Source: Siphonodentalium dalli | Taxonomy: Eukaryota > Mollusca > Scaphopoda > Gadilida > Siphonodentaliidae | Assembly (NCBI GenBank): GCA_032622095.1 | Contig: CP136062.1 | Location: forward strand, 12,489,710-12,553,709 | Direction: 5' to 3' | DNA length: 64,000 nt | Shown: piece after piece, positions 39,101 to 46,084 of the stretch | Layout: every line of letters begins with the position of its first letter | Position numbering within the stretch: the first letter of the stretch is position 1 | The notes under the pieces: generated by a model | Told to the model about the DNA's origin: nothing | What the model saw: the letters and a program-made list of their open reading frames with translations, nothing else | The model's database searches: none | Position numbers and translations under genes: made by a program

Positions 39101-41068
39101 GTCATTTCGACAAACGTCATAAGAAATAGTGTCTATACTTGAGTGCAAATACTGCATTTGGGGACCATGTAGGGATCTCAGGTTTGCTTTGACCAATCAG
39201 CGTGAAATTTGGTGAGTCATCTTCTACGACACAATATAGGTCGTGGTACAAATTTGGGCCACATTGCAAACTTGGTTGAAAAGTTATAAACGCGCCAAAA
39301 GCGTGACCGAGTTATACACACACAGATAAACAGACAGACGACGGGTTTTATATATATAGATATATATTTATAAAATAAACTAGAAACTCATGAAATAAAA
39401 ATAAAAAGATGGAAATGAATTAAAAACATTTTTTATCACATGAGCATATTTGGGTATACCTCCCGCAAAAATCTCCCGGGTGGCCATAATAAGCCATTTT
39501 CAAAACTGTACATGTCTGCTCTGTATGTAATGCAACATTATCACCTGCAGAGATATGAATTATTGAAATCAAGTTAGTTTTAGCTATCATGTTAACCTTA
39601 GTGTAAGCGGAAACCAATTCATGACTGGAGTTCTAAAAGTATAAATTGGTCATTGTCCATTGGTAGGGATATTTTCAGAATATGAGAAATACTTCAAAAT
39701 TCTTCCTCAGTCCCACTGGTGGATTTTCTCAATACATTGCTATAAGACCTAGTTTATAATTTATTCATAGGGTCAGGATTGAATTTAAGGGATGACCAAG
39801 GGGTCAGAAGATAAACATTGATGGTTATTGGGTTTTAATGTATTTCATCTCGAGAACAGAAATCAATGCTTTTCTAGGAATGAACAAAAATCTAATGGGT
39901 ACTATAGAGTATTTGGAAAAGGACTGTCTTCAGTTGGGGGCTTCAAGGGGTCCTAGACAGGAGGCAACAAAAGGGTCAGATAACATTAAATAAAATAAGT
40001 ATTTCAAAAATCTTTTTCTCCATTCCAAGTGGGCAGATATTGTTAATACTTGGTGTGGATTATTGCCATGAACCATAGTTTCCAATTTGTTCATACTGTC
40101 ATGATTGATTGAATTTTAAGGGCCACAGAGTGCTTAGGAGATTAACATTAAAGGTTATGGATTTTAGTGTCCAATTTACTTGTAAAACATTGTAATGTGT
40201 GAAACCATTTTATTGAGAGCTACCCGTCCTCTTTTACCGTATTTGAACTGTGGTAATCAGCTTCAAGTTAGGGATCATGGGAGCCAGAAATGTCATATTA
40301 TGGCTGTATAAACACTTTTGTATGGTCTAAATTATTTTCTTGAGAGCTATACTGATCTCCAGGTATGGACTGCGTCCGTTTATCTCAGGTTTGGGGTCTT
40401 AGGGTGTTTCAATGTGATTCTATGCCTACCGTTGTCAAATTGACACTACTAGTGCAAAATTGGCACAAGGACACACATAAATTGCAATCATTTGAGAATT
40501 TGTTTAATTATGTACATTTGTCTATACTAATTTAGTATATAACAGTATACTCTATAATTCAATATCAAAGCTCTAGATTAGGATTCCGATCATAGCTCTT
40601 GAATGACTATTGCCGAGGGATGAGTATTAAAGATGATCGGCCTCTCGTTATGCTGTACAAATGTAGCAAGCCCAAGTGAAACAATTAGGTAGTAATATTA
40701 ATATATAAAGTATTCTGAAAATCTTCTACATTTATAGCTTAGAAATTTAGAATTCATACCTTGAAATGGAGATTATAGAATCTTCTTTTATCGTCATTCC
40801 CAGGAAGTCACTACAAATTGCCAAACAACTCCAAGAGAAGGCGTTGGAAGCACAAGCTTGTTACAGTTTGGGGAATACTTATACTTTACTGCGGGACTAT
40901 GACAAGGCCATAGAATATCATGCAAAGCATCATCGAATAGCCCGTGACCTGAATGATAGGGTCGGAGAAGGCAGAGCATGCTGGAGCTTAGGTAATGCTC
41001 ACACTGCAATAGGAAACCACCGGGAGGCCTTGCTGTTTGCAAATCAGCATTTCGAGATTTCAAAGGAA
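17959..41068 (+). CDS. GPSM2: GPSM2/LGN/Pins orthologue, N-terminal TPR half (six exons, 3' end outside window)
   Basis: The spliced exons 17959-18188, 21736-21871, 26557-26705, 32862-32985, 33976-34091 and 40804-41068 give 1,020 nt, 340 codons without a stop, and every junction keeps frame (phases 2,0,2,0,2,0). The protein has eight TPRs and seven copies of the Leu-Gly-Asn tripeptide that gave LGN its name (SQLGN, GNLGN, YNLGN, GNLGN, TNLGN, YSLGN, WSLGN). It matches LGN end to end over this part, including the ALEGERLCK start and the FGDKAAERRAY and NDRVGEGRACWSLGNA segments. In the known family the TPR domain binds NuMA and Inscuteable, and C-terminal GoLoco motifs bind G-alpha-i/GDP at the cell cortex to orient the mitotic spindle. 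The linker and GoLoco exons (vertebrate protein about 680 residues) are missing, so the gene continues beyond 64000. It may represent the single invertebrate parent of GPSM1 and GPSM2. Confidence 0.95.
18189..18815. other. GPSM2 intron 1, non-repetitive part
   Basis: Starts with the GTGAGT donor. No other feature recognised up to the hAT element. Confidence 0.5.
18824..19702. mobile_element. Non-autonomous hAT element (879 bp), TSD CTGAAAAG
   Basis: The ends are TAGTGTTGAAAT and ...TTTCAACACTA, with the 8-bp duplication CTGAAAAG at 18816-18823 and 19703-19710. Subterminal ACTAGTCGA-type palindromic repeats occur near both ends (18870-18892 and 19630-19672). No transposase ORF is present. Inserted in GPSM2 intron 1. 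Confidence 0.92.
19711..20617. other. GPSM2 intron 1, no feature recognised
   Basis: AT-rich intron sequence. A diverged duplication is visible at about 20380-20430 versus 20480-20530 (GTAGTTTCATCCACGGA in both). Confidence 0.5.
20626..21557. mobile_element. TIR element with about 95-bp near-identical arms, TSD ACCAAATA
   Basis: The arm 20626-20722 (TAGTCCCAAGTCTTCTCGTA...) is repeated in reverse complement at 21464-21557, with one extra C near the left end. Flanks ACCAAATA at 20618-20625 and 21558-21565 are a target-site duplication of 8 bp (9 if the overlapping T is counted). Long arms with an 8-9 bp duplication fit a Mutator- or hAT-like MITE; the superfamily is not certain. Confidence 0.9.
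21736..21871 (+). CDS. GPSM2: GPSM2 exon 2 (TPR3)
   Basis: The acceptor is TTTACAG ending at 21735 and the donor is AGG/GTAAGT at 21872. The 136 nt complete the split Arg codon and encode residues 77-122. They contain the ASGNLGNTLKVLGKFEEAV TPR helix pair, followed by CCKRHLEVSRELGD. The preceding intron (18189-21735) holds a hAT element and a foldback TIR element. The following intron begins only 33 nt before the next hAT insertion at 21905. Confidence 0.95.
21905..23009. mobile_element. Non-autonomous hAT element (1,105 bp), TSD GCATTGTA
   Basis: The ends are TAGGGCTGGGCGGTATT and AATACCGCCCAACCCTA, with the 8-bp duplication GCATTGTA at 21897-21904 and 23010-23017. Subterminal motifs around AAACCGTAT occur at both ends. 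No long ORF of transposase type was found. It sits 33 nt inside GPSM2 intron 2. Confidence 0.95.
23467..23586. repeat. Foldback with two about 60-bp arms and almost no loop
   Basis: TCTGCAACGAGTCCCCAGTT... up to AGGTC is followed at once by its reverse complement, with only two or three mismatches. Inside GPSM2 intron 2. Confidence 0.93.
23933..24711. mobile_element. Probable hAT-like insertion 'GGGCCCTGCGAATC' (about 780 bp)
   Basis: The ends TGGGCCCTGCGAATC and GATTCGCAGGTCCCTA are inverted repeats with two mismatches. Subterminal regions carry many GAATC/GATTC motifs. It splits a hairpin arm of the surrounding MITE. No clean target duplication is visible (ATCTTAGT before, TATTTAAG after), so the exact ends are uncertain. 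Confidence 0.65.
24769..25702. mobile_element. hAT element (934 bp), TSD GCTCCTGT, inserted in MITE end
   Basis: The ends are CAGTCCTTCGAATTTG and CAAAATCGAAGGACTG. The 8-bp duplication GCTCCTGT at 24761-24768 and 25703-25710 is part of the inverted end of the surrounding TTAA MITE, which dates the hAT as younger. The interior is more GC-rich than its surroundings and contains ORF-like sequence on both strands. Confidence 0.93.
25031..25287 (+). pseudogene. Ser/Asp/Glu-rich coding relic inside hAT element
   Basis: In the frame starting with GGT GAA TCT AAT near 25037, the plus strand reads an acidic, serine-rich peptide (ESNHGNESTSASESACSSDS ... PQSDSPESDESTG) and then FRFDRVGISDDPMSIFRFLR up to a TAA at about 25285. 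There is no ATG and no acceptor. The 189-codon minus-strand ORF across the same place (25107-25676) may be its shadow or the real relic. The domain is not one I recognise. It may be a transposon-encoded N-terminal fragment. Confidence 0.35.
26128..26268. repeat. Foldback MITE about 140 bp
   Basis: TTGGTTTTGATGATTACATG...AATTCAC (26128-26158) faces GTGAATTATGTTACGTAATC...AAAACCAA (26235-26266). Inside GPSM2 intron 2. No clear target duplication. Confidence 0.8.
26557..26705 (+). CDS. GPSM2: GPSM2 exon 3 (TPR4 with family-specific insert)
   Basis: The acceptor is TTCTGTTTTAG ending at 26556 and the donor is TATGA/GTGAGT at 26706. The exon encodes ARALYNLGNVYHGKGKHAS, then a Gly/Gln-rich stretch and FPPEVKQSLQKATEFYE. 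LGN proteins carry an insert at the same place before the FYE that leads into the next repeat. The insert is the most divergent part, as expected for a loop. A modular repeat starts about 45 nt into the next intron. Confidence 0.94.
26748..27440. repeat. Modular element: CCCCCGGGGG head, GTCCGTCTGTCC tract, about four modules
   Basis: The head ATCCCCCGGGGGATATAGGA is followed by GTCCGTCTGTCCC. Tandem modules with CCACAAATGTCAACGGATTT lie at about 26816 (variant), 26990, 27151 and 27285 (partial). The closing GGCGGGGGGATACCATCGTC plus TGCGACTGG resembles the end of the element at 16988 (GTCGGGGGAC...TGGTCTGCGACC). Confidence 0.85.
27445..28650. other. GPSM2 intron 3, no feature recognised
   Basis: No repeat or coding sequence stood out. 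A 63-codon ORF at 27962 is not supported by anything else. Confidence 0.4.
28655..29600. repeat. Modular element with five about 160-bp tandem modules
   Basis: A GC-rich head (GACGGTGGGCGGGCGAGCGG at 28691) precedes five modules containing CAGCTCGTTAGCG(C/T)(G/C)AT near 28798, 28958, 29118, 29279 and 29441. Each has TTTGATTGAAATTTGGTATA, a GTGTCTCCCAAGAATA phrase and GAGTTATGGCCCTTAATTAG. Similarity between modules is high in the middle and decays at the edges. Confidence 0.9.
30380..30625. repeat. Foldback repeat family 'GAATGAGGTCCCC', reverse copy
   Basis: Reads in reverse the order seen at 12.9-13.65 kb: GGTGATGTTCACCCATT, the AGGGGATATAGAAACTTCC stretch, then AAGCAGAATGTGGTCCCTAC. It is diverged. 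Confidence 0.75.
30640..32290. other. GPSM2 intron 3, no gene recognised
   Basis: A short duplicated phrase, TTCCCCTGGCCAAGTTTTCC near 31590 and TTCCCCCAGCCCAGATTTCC near 31650, recurs once more at about 33082. Nothing else recognised. Confidence 0.45.
32299..32506. mobile_element. Cruciform MITE copy, left end lost
   Basis: Two hairpins (GCCAGTGCATTTTCTTATAC... and CCAATGTATTCTCTTTAATA...) are followed by CACAGGG...GGAAGCTCCAGTCATG and CAAGGG, ending at TTAA 32503-32506. This right end is the reverse complement of the left end at 23766. No matching TTAA left end is visible near 32290. Confidence 0.82.
32554..32748. repeat. Long foldback, copy 1 (arms about 85 bp)
   Basis: The left arm starts CCCTAAATAATTGACTCCTT and the right arm ends with its reverse complement, with very few mismatches. 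It encloses a short loop around 32645-32665. Copy 2 is at 41099-41280. It lies 113 nt before GPSM2 exon 4. Confidence 0.93.
32862..32985 (+). CDS. GPSM2: GPSM2 exon 4 (TPR5)
   Basis: The acceptor is CTCTAACTAG ending at 32861 and the donor is GAG/GTAAGT at 32986. The 124 nt complete the split Glu codon and read SNLKVMKELGDKAAQGRACG, then NLGNTHYLLGNF, nearly the LGN consensus for TPR5. A long near-perfect foldback (32554-32748) ends 113 nt upstream of this exon. Confidence 0.95.
33776..33894. repeat. Inverted repeat, about 38-bp arms
   Basis: ACACAGAAGGACACGATGTA...TTTGTCGATA pairs with TATCGACAAACCCATTTACA...CGTTCTGTGT, with three mismatches and a roughly 42-nt GC-rich loop. It lies 81 nt before GPSM2 exon 5. 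Confidence 0.88.
33976..34091 (+). CDS. GPSM2: GPSM2 exon 5 (TPR6)
   Basis: The acceptor is CTTCTGTTGCAG ending at 33975 and the donor is TATAA/GTGAGT at 34092. The 116 nt encode RLSIAKEFGDKAAERRAYTN followed by LGNAHIFLGEFDVAAEFY, strongly conserved in LGN/Pins proteins. An inverted repeat (33776-33894) lies 81 nt upstream, and a degenerate (GTCCGTC)-headed module starts about 85 nt downstream. Confidence 0.95.
34175..34540. repeat. Degenerate modular element 'ATCCCCCCAAA...GTCCGTC'
   Basis: The head ATCCCCCCAAATGAAGTTTG plus GCGGTGGATATAGAAATTGG resembles the heads at 26748 and 46085, and is followed by CTGTCCGTC and GTCTGTCTGTCTGTAAC. Only one or two eroded modules follow. Confidence 0.65.
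34755..35060 (+). pseudogene. Non-LTR retrotransposon reverse transcriptase relic, part 1
   Basis: One frame reads YFLRAYIFPKQ, THNVLWSAHITPITNKAFSR, KYIIPRTCS, then an in-frame TGA, PILEYENVLFDN and VRVQRMTAL. The W-S-x-H-I...NKA...R and PILEY...W/F-x...VQR series is the familiar C-terminal part of CR1/L2/jockey-type reverse transcriptases. The stop and the lack of flanking ORF show it is dead. Part 2 continues after an insertion at about 36249. Confidence 0.8.
35060..36244. mobile_element. TIR-bounded insertion (about 1.18 kb) splitting the retrotransposon relic
   Basis: The left end GTTTGTTTCTCAGGGAT (about 35061) matches the right end ATCCCTGAGAAACGAAC (36222-36238) as inverted repeats with one mismatch. 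The two parts of the reverse transcriptase relic lie on either side, so this is an insertion. No clean target duplication was found; GCCTTA on both sides is only suggestive. It contains an unidentified ORF on the minus strand. Confidence 0.65.
35590..35905 (-). pseudogene. Unidentified ORF with apparent frameshift inside TIR element
   Basis: Reading on the minus strand from the ATG at 35905, the peptide MADDFMSTKDIDDDFDRVVS ... DIMIMFSEITQFFGRYFQIR runs 61 codons to a TAA. A shift of one base near 35723 would continue into another open stretch (KSGEVVDVLSVLMTSCKEVV...) to a stop at about 35590. An earlier short ORF starts in CAAAATGGCGAC near 36002. I do not recognise the protein. It could be a captured host-gene piece, a transposon product or chance. 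No intron signals were seen. Confidence 0.3.
36249..36600 (+). pseudogene. Non-LTR retrotransposon reverse transcriptase relic, part 2
   Basis: Reads MALVCTGCLRLTSNNKLLNE, LSWISLCQRCKYHRLIQFYK, ISKGLCSPIF before a stop at 36441. The series TG-x-R-x-TS...L-x-EL-x-W-x-SL...RR..RL..FYKI..GL.P is typical of the extreme C-terminus of CR1/L2-like ORF2 proteins. It follows on from part 1 once the intervening element is removed. Further decayed similarity runs to about 36600. Confidence 0.78.
37020..37350. repeat. Two diverged modules of the modular repeat superfamily
   Basis: Two blocks (about 37060-37205 and 37210-37345) share GATAACTCAAA..., ATCGGAATCAAATTTGGAAT-like and GAGTTTCTCAGCCCAAA phrases and GACTTAGAATTCAC. 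They echo the 'GTTATGGCTCTTTTTCGACTTAGAA' junction of other families in the window. Confidence 0.65.
37384..37475. repeat. Direct repeat copy (pair with 39540-39635)
   Basis: CTGCAGAGATGTGAATTATT, GAAATCAAGTTATTTTTAGC and CCATTCATGACT recur about 2.15 kb downstream with a few changes. They may be the ends of one larger insertion or two copies of a dispersed repeat. Confidence 0.7.
37810..37930. repeat. Tandem duplication, about 55-60 bp unit
   Basis: GCAGAAGGGAGAAA...TATTTTTAACAGGAATTAG occurs twice in succession. Confidence 0.8.
38050..39360. mobile_element. Possible transposon with '...CAGACAGACGACGGGTTTTATATATATAG' end
   Basis: It begins ATACTAGGGGGTTGCCCATC (38050) and ends with ACACACACAGATAAACAGAC...GGGTTTTATATATATAG, a 3' end style seen on invertebrate dispersed elements. 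The inside has two diverged roughly 270-bp blocks (ACTTTATTTCA...GGGAGCCTTA...). No inverted ends and no clear target duplication were found, so the class is undecided. Confidence 0.45.
39540..39635. repeat. Direct repeat copy (pair with 37384-37475)
   Basis: Shares CTGCAGAGATATGAATTATT, GAAATCAAGTTAGTTTTAGC and CCAATTCATGACT with the upstream copy. Confidence 0.7.
39640..40220. repeat. Two diverged about 320-bp blocks
   Basis: Blocks at about 39640-39880 and 39970-40190 both pass through AATACTTCAAAATTCTTCCT-like, CATTGCTATAAGACCTAGTT-like and GGTCAGAAGATAAACATTGA-like phrases. Strongly diverged. Confidence 0.5.
40225..40803. other. End of GPSM2 intron 5, no feature recognised
   Basis: Intron sequence up to the acceptor at 40803, with nothing distinct apart from the acceptor. 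Confidence 0.5.
40804..41068 (+). CDS. GPSM2: GPSM2 exon 6 (TPR7-TPR8)
   Basis: The acceptor is CGTCATTCCCAG ending at 40803 and the donor is GAA/GTAAGT at 41069. The 265 nt cover two TPRs: EAQACYSLGNTYTLLRDYDK for TPR7 and GRACWSLGNAHTAIGNHREA for TPR8, ending ...FEISKE at residue 340. In LGN the next exon should start with a Val-Gly-Asp-Lys-like segment. Nothing of that kind follows in the remaining 22.9 kb. A foldback repeat begins about 30 nt after the donor. Confidence 0.95.
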
Positions 41069-41098
41069 GTAAGTGCAACATTACAGTAATGTCATAAA

Positions 41099-41280
41099 TA
41101 ATCGACTCCTAAACCACAGCCGAATTATGGGAAATTTTTCAGGATTTATTTGGAAATATGGCTTGCTGCCATTCATTGGAAAGCTCTCGGTAGAGGTTTC
41201 TGATGAATGGCAACAAGCCATATTTCCAAATAAATCCTGAAAGAATTCCCATAATTCTGCTGTGGTTAAAGGGTCATGTA
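41099..41280. repeat. Long foldback, copy 2 (arms about 80 bp)
   Basis: The left arm (GACTCCTAAACCACAGCCGA...) and right arm (...TGCTGTGGTTAAAGGGTCAT) pair over about 80 bp with scattered mismatches. It is the same family as 32554-32748 but more diverged. The left arm starts about 30 nt after the GPSM2 exon 6 donor. Confidence 0.9.
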
Positions 41281-41329
41281 CTTAGTATTCTAGCATTACT
41301 GTATCTTAGTTATTAACCTTTTTAGGTCA

Positions 41330-42620
41330 ACATGACAAAATCAAGTTTGAGCTGTCCATCTTGCGGTCGTGCATGGGTCCCTTAACAGCATCCTTTGGCA
41401 CACTCTACAGGCCACATCCCTCATCCGATCATCACAAAACTTCATATGGATCCTTCGGGGTCACCTCTAGATGGGAGCCGGTAATTTTTCCCCGAAAATC
41501 CTTAAAAAACATGGCCACCAGCAGCAATATTTTATTTCAAAATTGGACGGCACACCCTGAAGCCCACATTTATTAGCTCAACTGGACAAAAGTCAAGTTT
41601 GTGCTATTGCAATGGATTGGTGCCCAATCGTGCGTGCATCCATCAACAATTTCCTTTGGCACACCCTACAGGCCACATTGCTCATCCGATCATTACCAAA
41701 CTTCTCACTTTTGAATTCGTCAGCACACCTTGTAGTCAAGCCTGATTATAGCCTGTCTGTCATTTGCAGAATGAGGTCCCCAGAGGGGGAATTATTGACA
41801 CTCTCCAGCATAGCGGGCAAGCATCACTAAGTTCACCCTCTGGGGACCTCATTCTGCGTAGGCCTCATCTTCTCGGGGAAAGTAAGTTGGAATTTGGGTT
41901 CTGCAGGCAATTGTCACCAGAGGTATGGCCCTTTGTTGAAATTACCACTGGCGTATTTTGCCACACCCTAGAGATGCTCTTGTTAAAAAAATGTCCCATA
42001 CCCACCCCCAACTTCCAGCATTTGTTCCCAAAAGAACCATCCCTGTTTGCATGAATAAATCCTTTGGCACATTTCTCATCCGATTGTCACAAAACTTCAT
42101 ATGGATCTTCTGGGTGACCTCTAGTTGGGAGTCATAACATTTTTCCTAAATTAGTTAAAAAACATGGCCACAAGCAGCCATCTTGGATTTAAAATTTGAA
42201 ACTATCAGCCAACCCTGCAATCCATATTTATCTGAGAAATGTTTATAATTAAAACCATTTCATCTGCACAATACAATGCCTTCACTGAAACTTTTTGACT
42301 TTCCTTATTCTTTATCATCCTATTGACTGCTCATCAGTAAATTAAGCTCCCAAAGTTGAGCTACAGTGTCATCATTGACACTTTCATCTTGGATTTCACT
42401 CTTTTCATGACTAAATCATTCGTCACATCCTATAATCATCATTTCCCAACCGATTGATCCCAAACTTTGTATGGCTCTCTGGGCTGATAGATCATTTGTC
42501 GAACTTATTATCTGAACATTTACCACCAAAGAATATGAATCCTTCAGCACTTGTATTATTTTTTCGTCAAACTGTTGTCTACTAATATATCCTGAACACT
42601 CCTCCAATTGATTAATAGAC
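41330..42620. repeat. Diverged ancestors of the 160-bp array modules
   Basis: Phrases such as CATCCGATCATCACAAAACT, TGGATCCTTCGGGGTCACCT, CTAGATGGGAGCC and CATGGCCACCAGCAGCAAT recur at 41400-41520 and 42070-42190, in the same order as the modules at 46.5-51.7 kb. A foldback repeat (41767-41875) is inserted here. Confidence 0.7.
41767..41875. repeat. Foldback repeat family 'GAATGAGGTCCCC' copy
   Basis: AGAATGAGGTCCCCAGAGGG at 41765 faces CCCTCTGGGGACCTCATTCT at about 41837, followed by GTAGGCCTCATCTTCT. Confidence 0.85.
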
Positions 42621-42840
42621 TGTTCCCATGTTTACTTTTATCTAAATGGGAAAAATCCATTGAGTATAGAGAGGGTTATAAATTTAAACTTTCCGCATTC
42701 CTTATGTCTCCATTGACTGAAATGTATGTCATTATCCCTTTTCCACGTTGAGCAACCATGACATTGACACTTTTATTTCCAAATTTTGTCGAACAATTTG
42801 GCCATCTTGAATTTTACATTTGAATCCATTGGCACACTAT

Positions 42841-45023
42841 TTAACCCTTATTCCAACGTATCGTCTTTTGACGTCTTTTGTTGTAGCGTCCGTATCGTCT
42901 TTTGACGTCTTTAATTTTTGCATTTTCAACACTCGGATTTGAGACTCGAATAAAGAATAATAATGACGATTTACATTGATTGTGTTTTGTTCTGCTGATG
43001 GTTAAGATAGCGAAGGGCACATATTAAATCCTTTCTTCCTTTGCTAGGCTTTAGATTTGCAAAATGTTTACTTAGAATACTGTTTTGGCCGACAAAATGA
43101 AAACAAACGAAATAGAAACACGTGGTTTCGACGAAAACGAAAGTTGTTGTCAGAGACGTTTCCTTGTTGATTGCGTTATGCGTGGCCGCGAGGGTAATCT
43201 ATGTAAAATATGACAACTTGAAATTGATATTTATATTGGATTATGTATTATTTCTTAAGTGGTGATTTTATATTTCCAAATAGTGCAATATGAACATTTT
43301 CCCCAGCCGTAATTAAATCGGCCACAGCTAAGCAAAATCTCAGCGTGACAGTTGCGGAACCGGCCATTGGGATGTTTTTCCTGTCGAGTTCCATTATGAT
43401 TGTCACTTCACCCGTGAAAAAAAGATTTTTATAATATTTTTTTTAATGGACTAACATCAAAATGAAGTCACGTATTTCCACCTTGCCTTCCTAAATATTA
43501 AAAAATGTTGACATCGAGTATGTTCTCAGTCTCGTATTGGCTGACAAAATGAAAACAAGAAACAGAAACACGTGGTTCACTGGTAAAGAATTTTCGACGA
43601 AGACGAAATTTGATCAATATTTAATGTAGGTGAACTTCTCCACAAACCAAATGTTGTGAAACATATTCATTAAGTGTCACAATTGTTATTTAATTTGAGA
43701 ACTCGAACATTGCAATTCCAAATTGATGACTCAAAGTGGATCTTTCTGCTTTTATTTACTCTGCGAAATCAGGTTATGTCGGAGCATCGGAATATTATTT
43801 CCGGTTGTAATGTAACTACGGATGCGGCCGTTGTTGTGCTATCGGCGGGATTCTGAACACATAATTAAAACTTTTTTATATATATTTTTGTTATCTACAA
43901 ATTTAGTATAATTAATTGATGAGATATTATTTTTATATGTCCATCTGTTCAAGATTTCAAATATACCGCGCAAAAGACCATCGACCCTGATCGATCGAGA
44001 AAGAAATCAAAAAAAAAAAAAGGAAATATCTCCTGGTTTGACATCAAGTCAGCCCAAGGCGGGTGCTTCTAAATAAAGGCGAGTTTACAGTTGACATGCA
44101 GATATCTCAAATTCATTTTGGGAAGCTTCTTTGCGTGTATGCATATATAATTACCGAGTATAAAGTAATAAGGTACTTATATCAACGCAATGTCGATAAA
44201 ACAAAGAATATCCCAAGCGACACATTCGAGCACCTGCTGGCGACGTCTTGCTAAGTTAGCCCACTGCTATTTCGAACAATTCACGCTCGTTTTCTGTCAT
44301 CTAATTAGCATCAATGGGGAAACTCCACCCCTAAACTTGAGCCAATGAAATCAGTTCAAACTTCTAATCATTGATGTCATTGGTTGTCAATGAAAACATT
44401 CTTAGAATCAACAAAAAGTGACCTTTGAACATGTGGTTTTTGCACGAAAATTTACAAACTTTCACAAAGCAACGTGACGTAATTGCTAATAATTTGCGCT
44501 TTTATTGGAAGTCTTTTTACGACTTTTGTCAAATCATGGTTTATATGATTAATGCACATAAAATATAAAGACAAATTATTTTAATTTATTTTATTTATAA
44601 TACGCTTTTTTGTTTTCAAAAATCATGAATTATTTTTTTTCTATCAGGACACGAATCCGTGGGTAAACAAACTTAAACTAAAGGACATACTCGCATAGGC
44701 ATACAGTAAATTTGCATAAAATGTCATTTTTGACTCACATGTGTGATAAAATGAAGATAAACGGTTGTTTATATGCACATAAATTAGTTCGTCTATTGGT
44801 TTATGTTTCCATTATCGTATTCACAGATGACACTTAAGTGAAAGCATGTTTGTTGTTGCATATCGGATGATACACATGGCACATATACCTGTGGCCAGTG
44901 TGGGGAAACACCCAATGATATTATAACGTCAAATTCCTGTTGGCTAACGTAATTACCTTCATACCTGGTGACGTTGGCTATATGACGTGGTTTAACTACA
45001 TGTGCTGTTGGGAAAAGGGTTAA
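42841..45023. mobile_element. TTAA-flanked element (about 2.18 kb), piggyBac-like ends
   Basis: TTAA at 42841-42844 and 45020-45023. The ends CCCTTATTCCAACG and TGTTGGGAAAAGGG are imperfect inverted repeats. Beside the left end CGTATCGTCTTTTGACGTCT occurs twice in part. Inside, a block with GACAAAATGAAAACAA...GAAACACGTGGTT occurs twice (about 43090 and 43545). No transposase ORF, so non-autonomous. Confidence 0.75.
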
Positions 45024-46080
45024 TTGAGAAATGTTTTATAAAAATATGGGCAAAAGAATCACCTCTTGATGTTAAAAAAATGTATTAAAAACTTAGGATC
45101 ACCTCTAGATGGGAGCTTTCAAAGATTTTTGATGAAAAACATGGCTGCCAACAGCCATCTTGGATTTTACTCTTTGCATGAGGCCAAAGAAATATTTACC
45201 TGTGTTTCTGGTGACATGCAAGAAAAAAATAGGGGTGGGGGGTGGCTTTTCATTTTATTTTATTTTTTCATTTTATTTTCAACATTCCTCGACATAAATA
45301 TGAATAACCCCCAGACCGCTTCTACTTGTTTGTAATGGACATTAACAATAATAAAACTAAGTGGATAAATATTAGAATATAATGTAATTTATTGTTTATT
45401 GACTAAAACATGAAAACATAATCCTGTACAGCATCATATAGAAGAAATTACAGCATGAATCTGTGAGGAAATTAATTAAATCAACTTCCTCAATAGCTCT
45501 TTATATAAGGTACATGGAGTGATATAAAGAGCCAATTAACTTCGTCACAGGTACATGGTATAATGTCTTCTATGAGCTAAATCTACTAATTTCCCCCTCC
45601 CCAGCGATAGTATGGATCACATGCACAGAAATGTGTTTCCTTCTAGCGCTATATATTCGGTTGTACAATACATGTATGTATGATATTAATGTTATAATTA
45701 GATAAATTAATTATGTACAGTTATTCAGTTATCTTCTTATGGATGATATAGAATATTAAAAAAATGTAGCTCCTCTTGATATCACACATGATGGCATCAC
45801 TACGAACTGATAATGTAAATCAACTAGAAATATATGGAGATCTTGTTTCCTAACAACCCTAAATATTTTTTTGAAAGTTATAACAATATACCTTTAAAAA
45901 CTCTTGGAAAAAATTGCACCCAAGGGTGGGGGGTCATCATGGAACTGTCTCCACAATTTCAATTTTTACTAATATTTAGATCGACATTATTTAATATGTA
46001 GTTTTTTGTTCAACTTTTCACCTGGCAATAGATCAAAAACCTACATGATAGATTGGAAATGACATGTGTTGCATACATTA
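45024..46080. other. Intron 6 with one array-type module, otherwise nothing recognised
   Basis: A single diverged module (GATCACCTCTAGATGGGAGC ... CATGGCTGCCAACAGCCATC and TTGGATTTTACTCTTTG) lies at 45090-45180. The rest up to 46080 shows no gene or clear repeat. Confidence 0.5.
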
Positions 46081-46084
46081 ATTA

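Noticed and set aside
40794-41081. 95-codon minus-strand ORF opposite GPSM2 exon 6
   Set aside because: Shadow of the real exon; the plus strand has the TPR match and splice sites.
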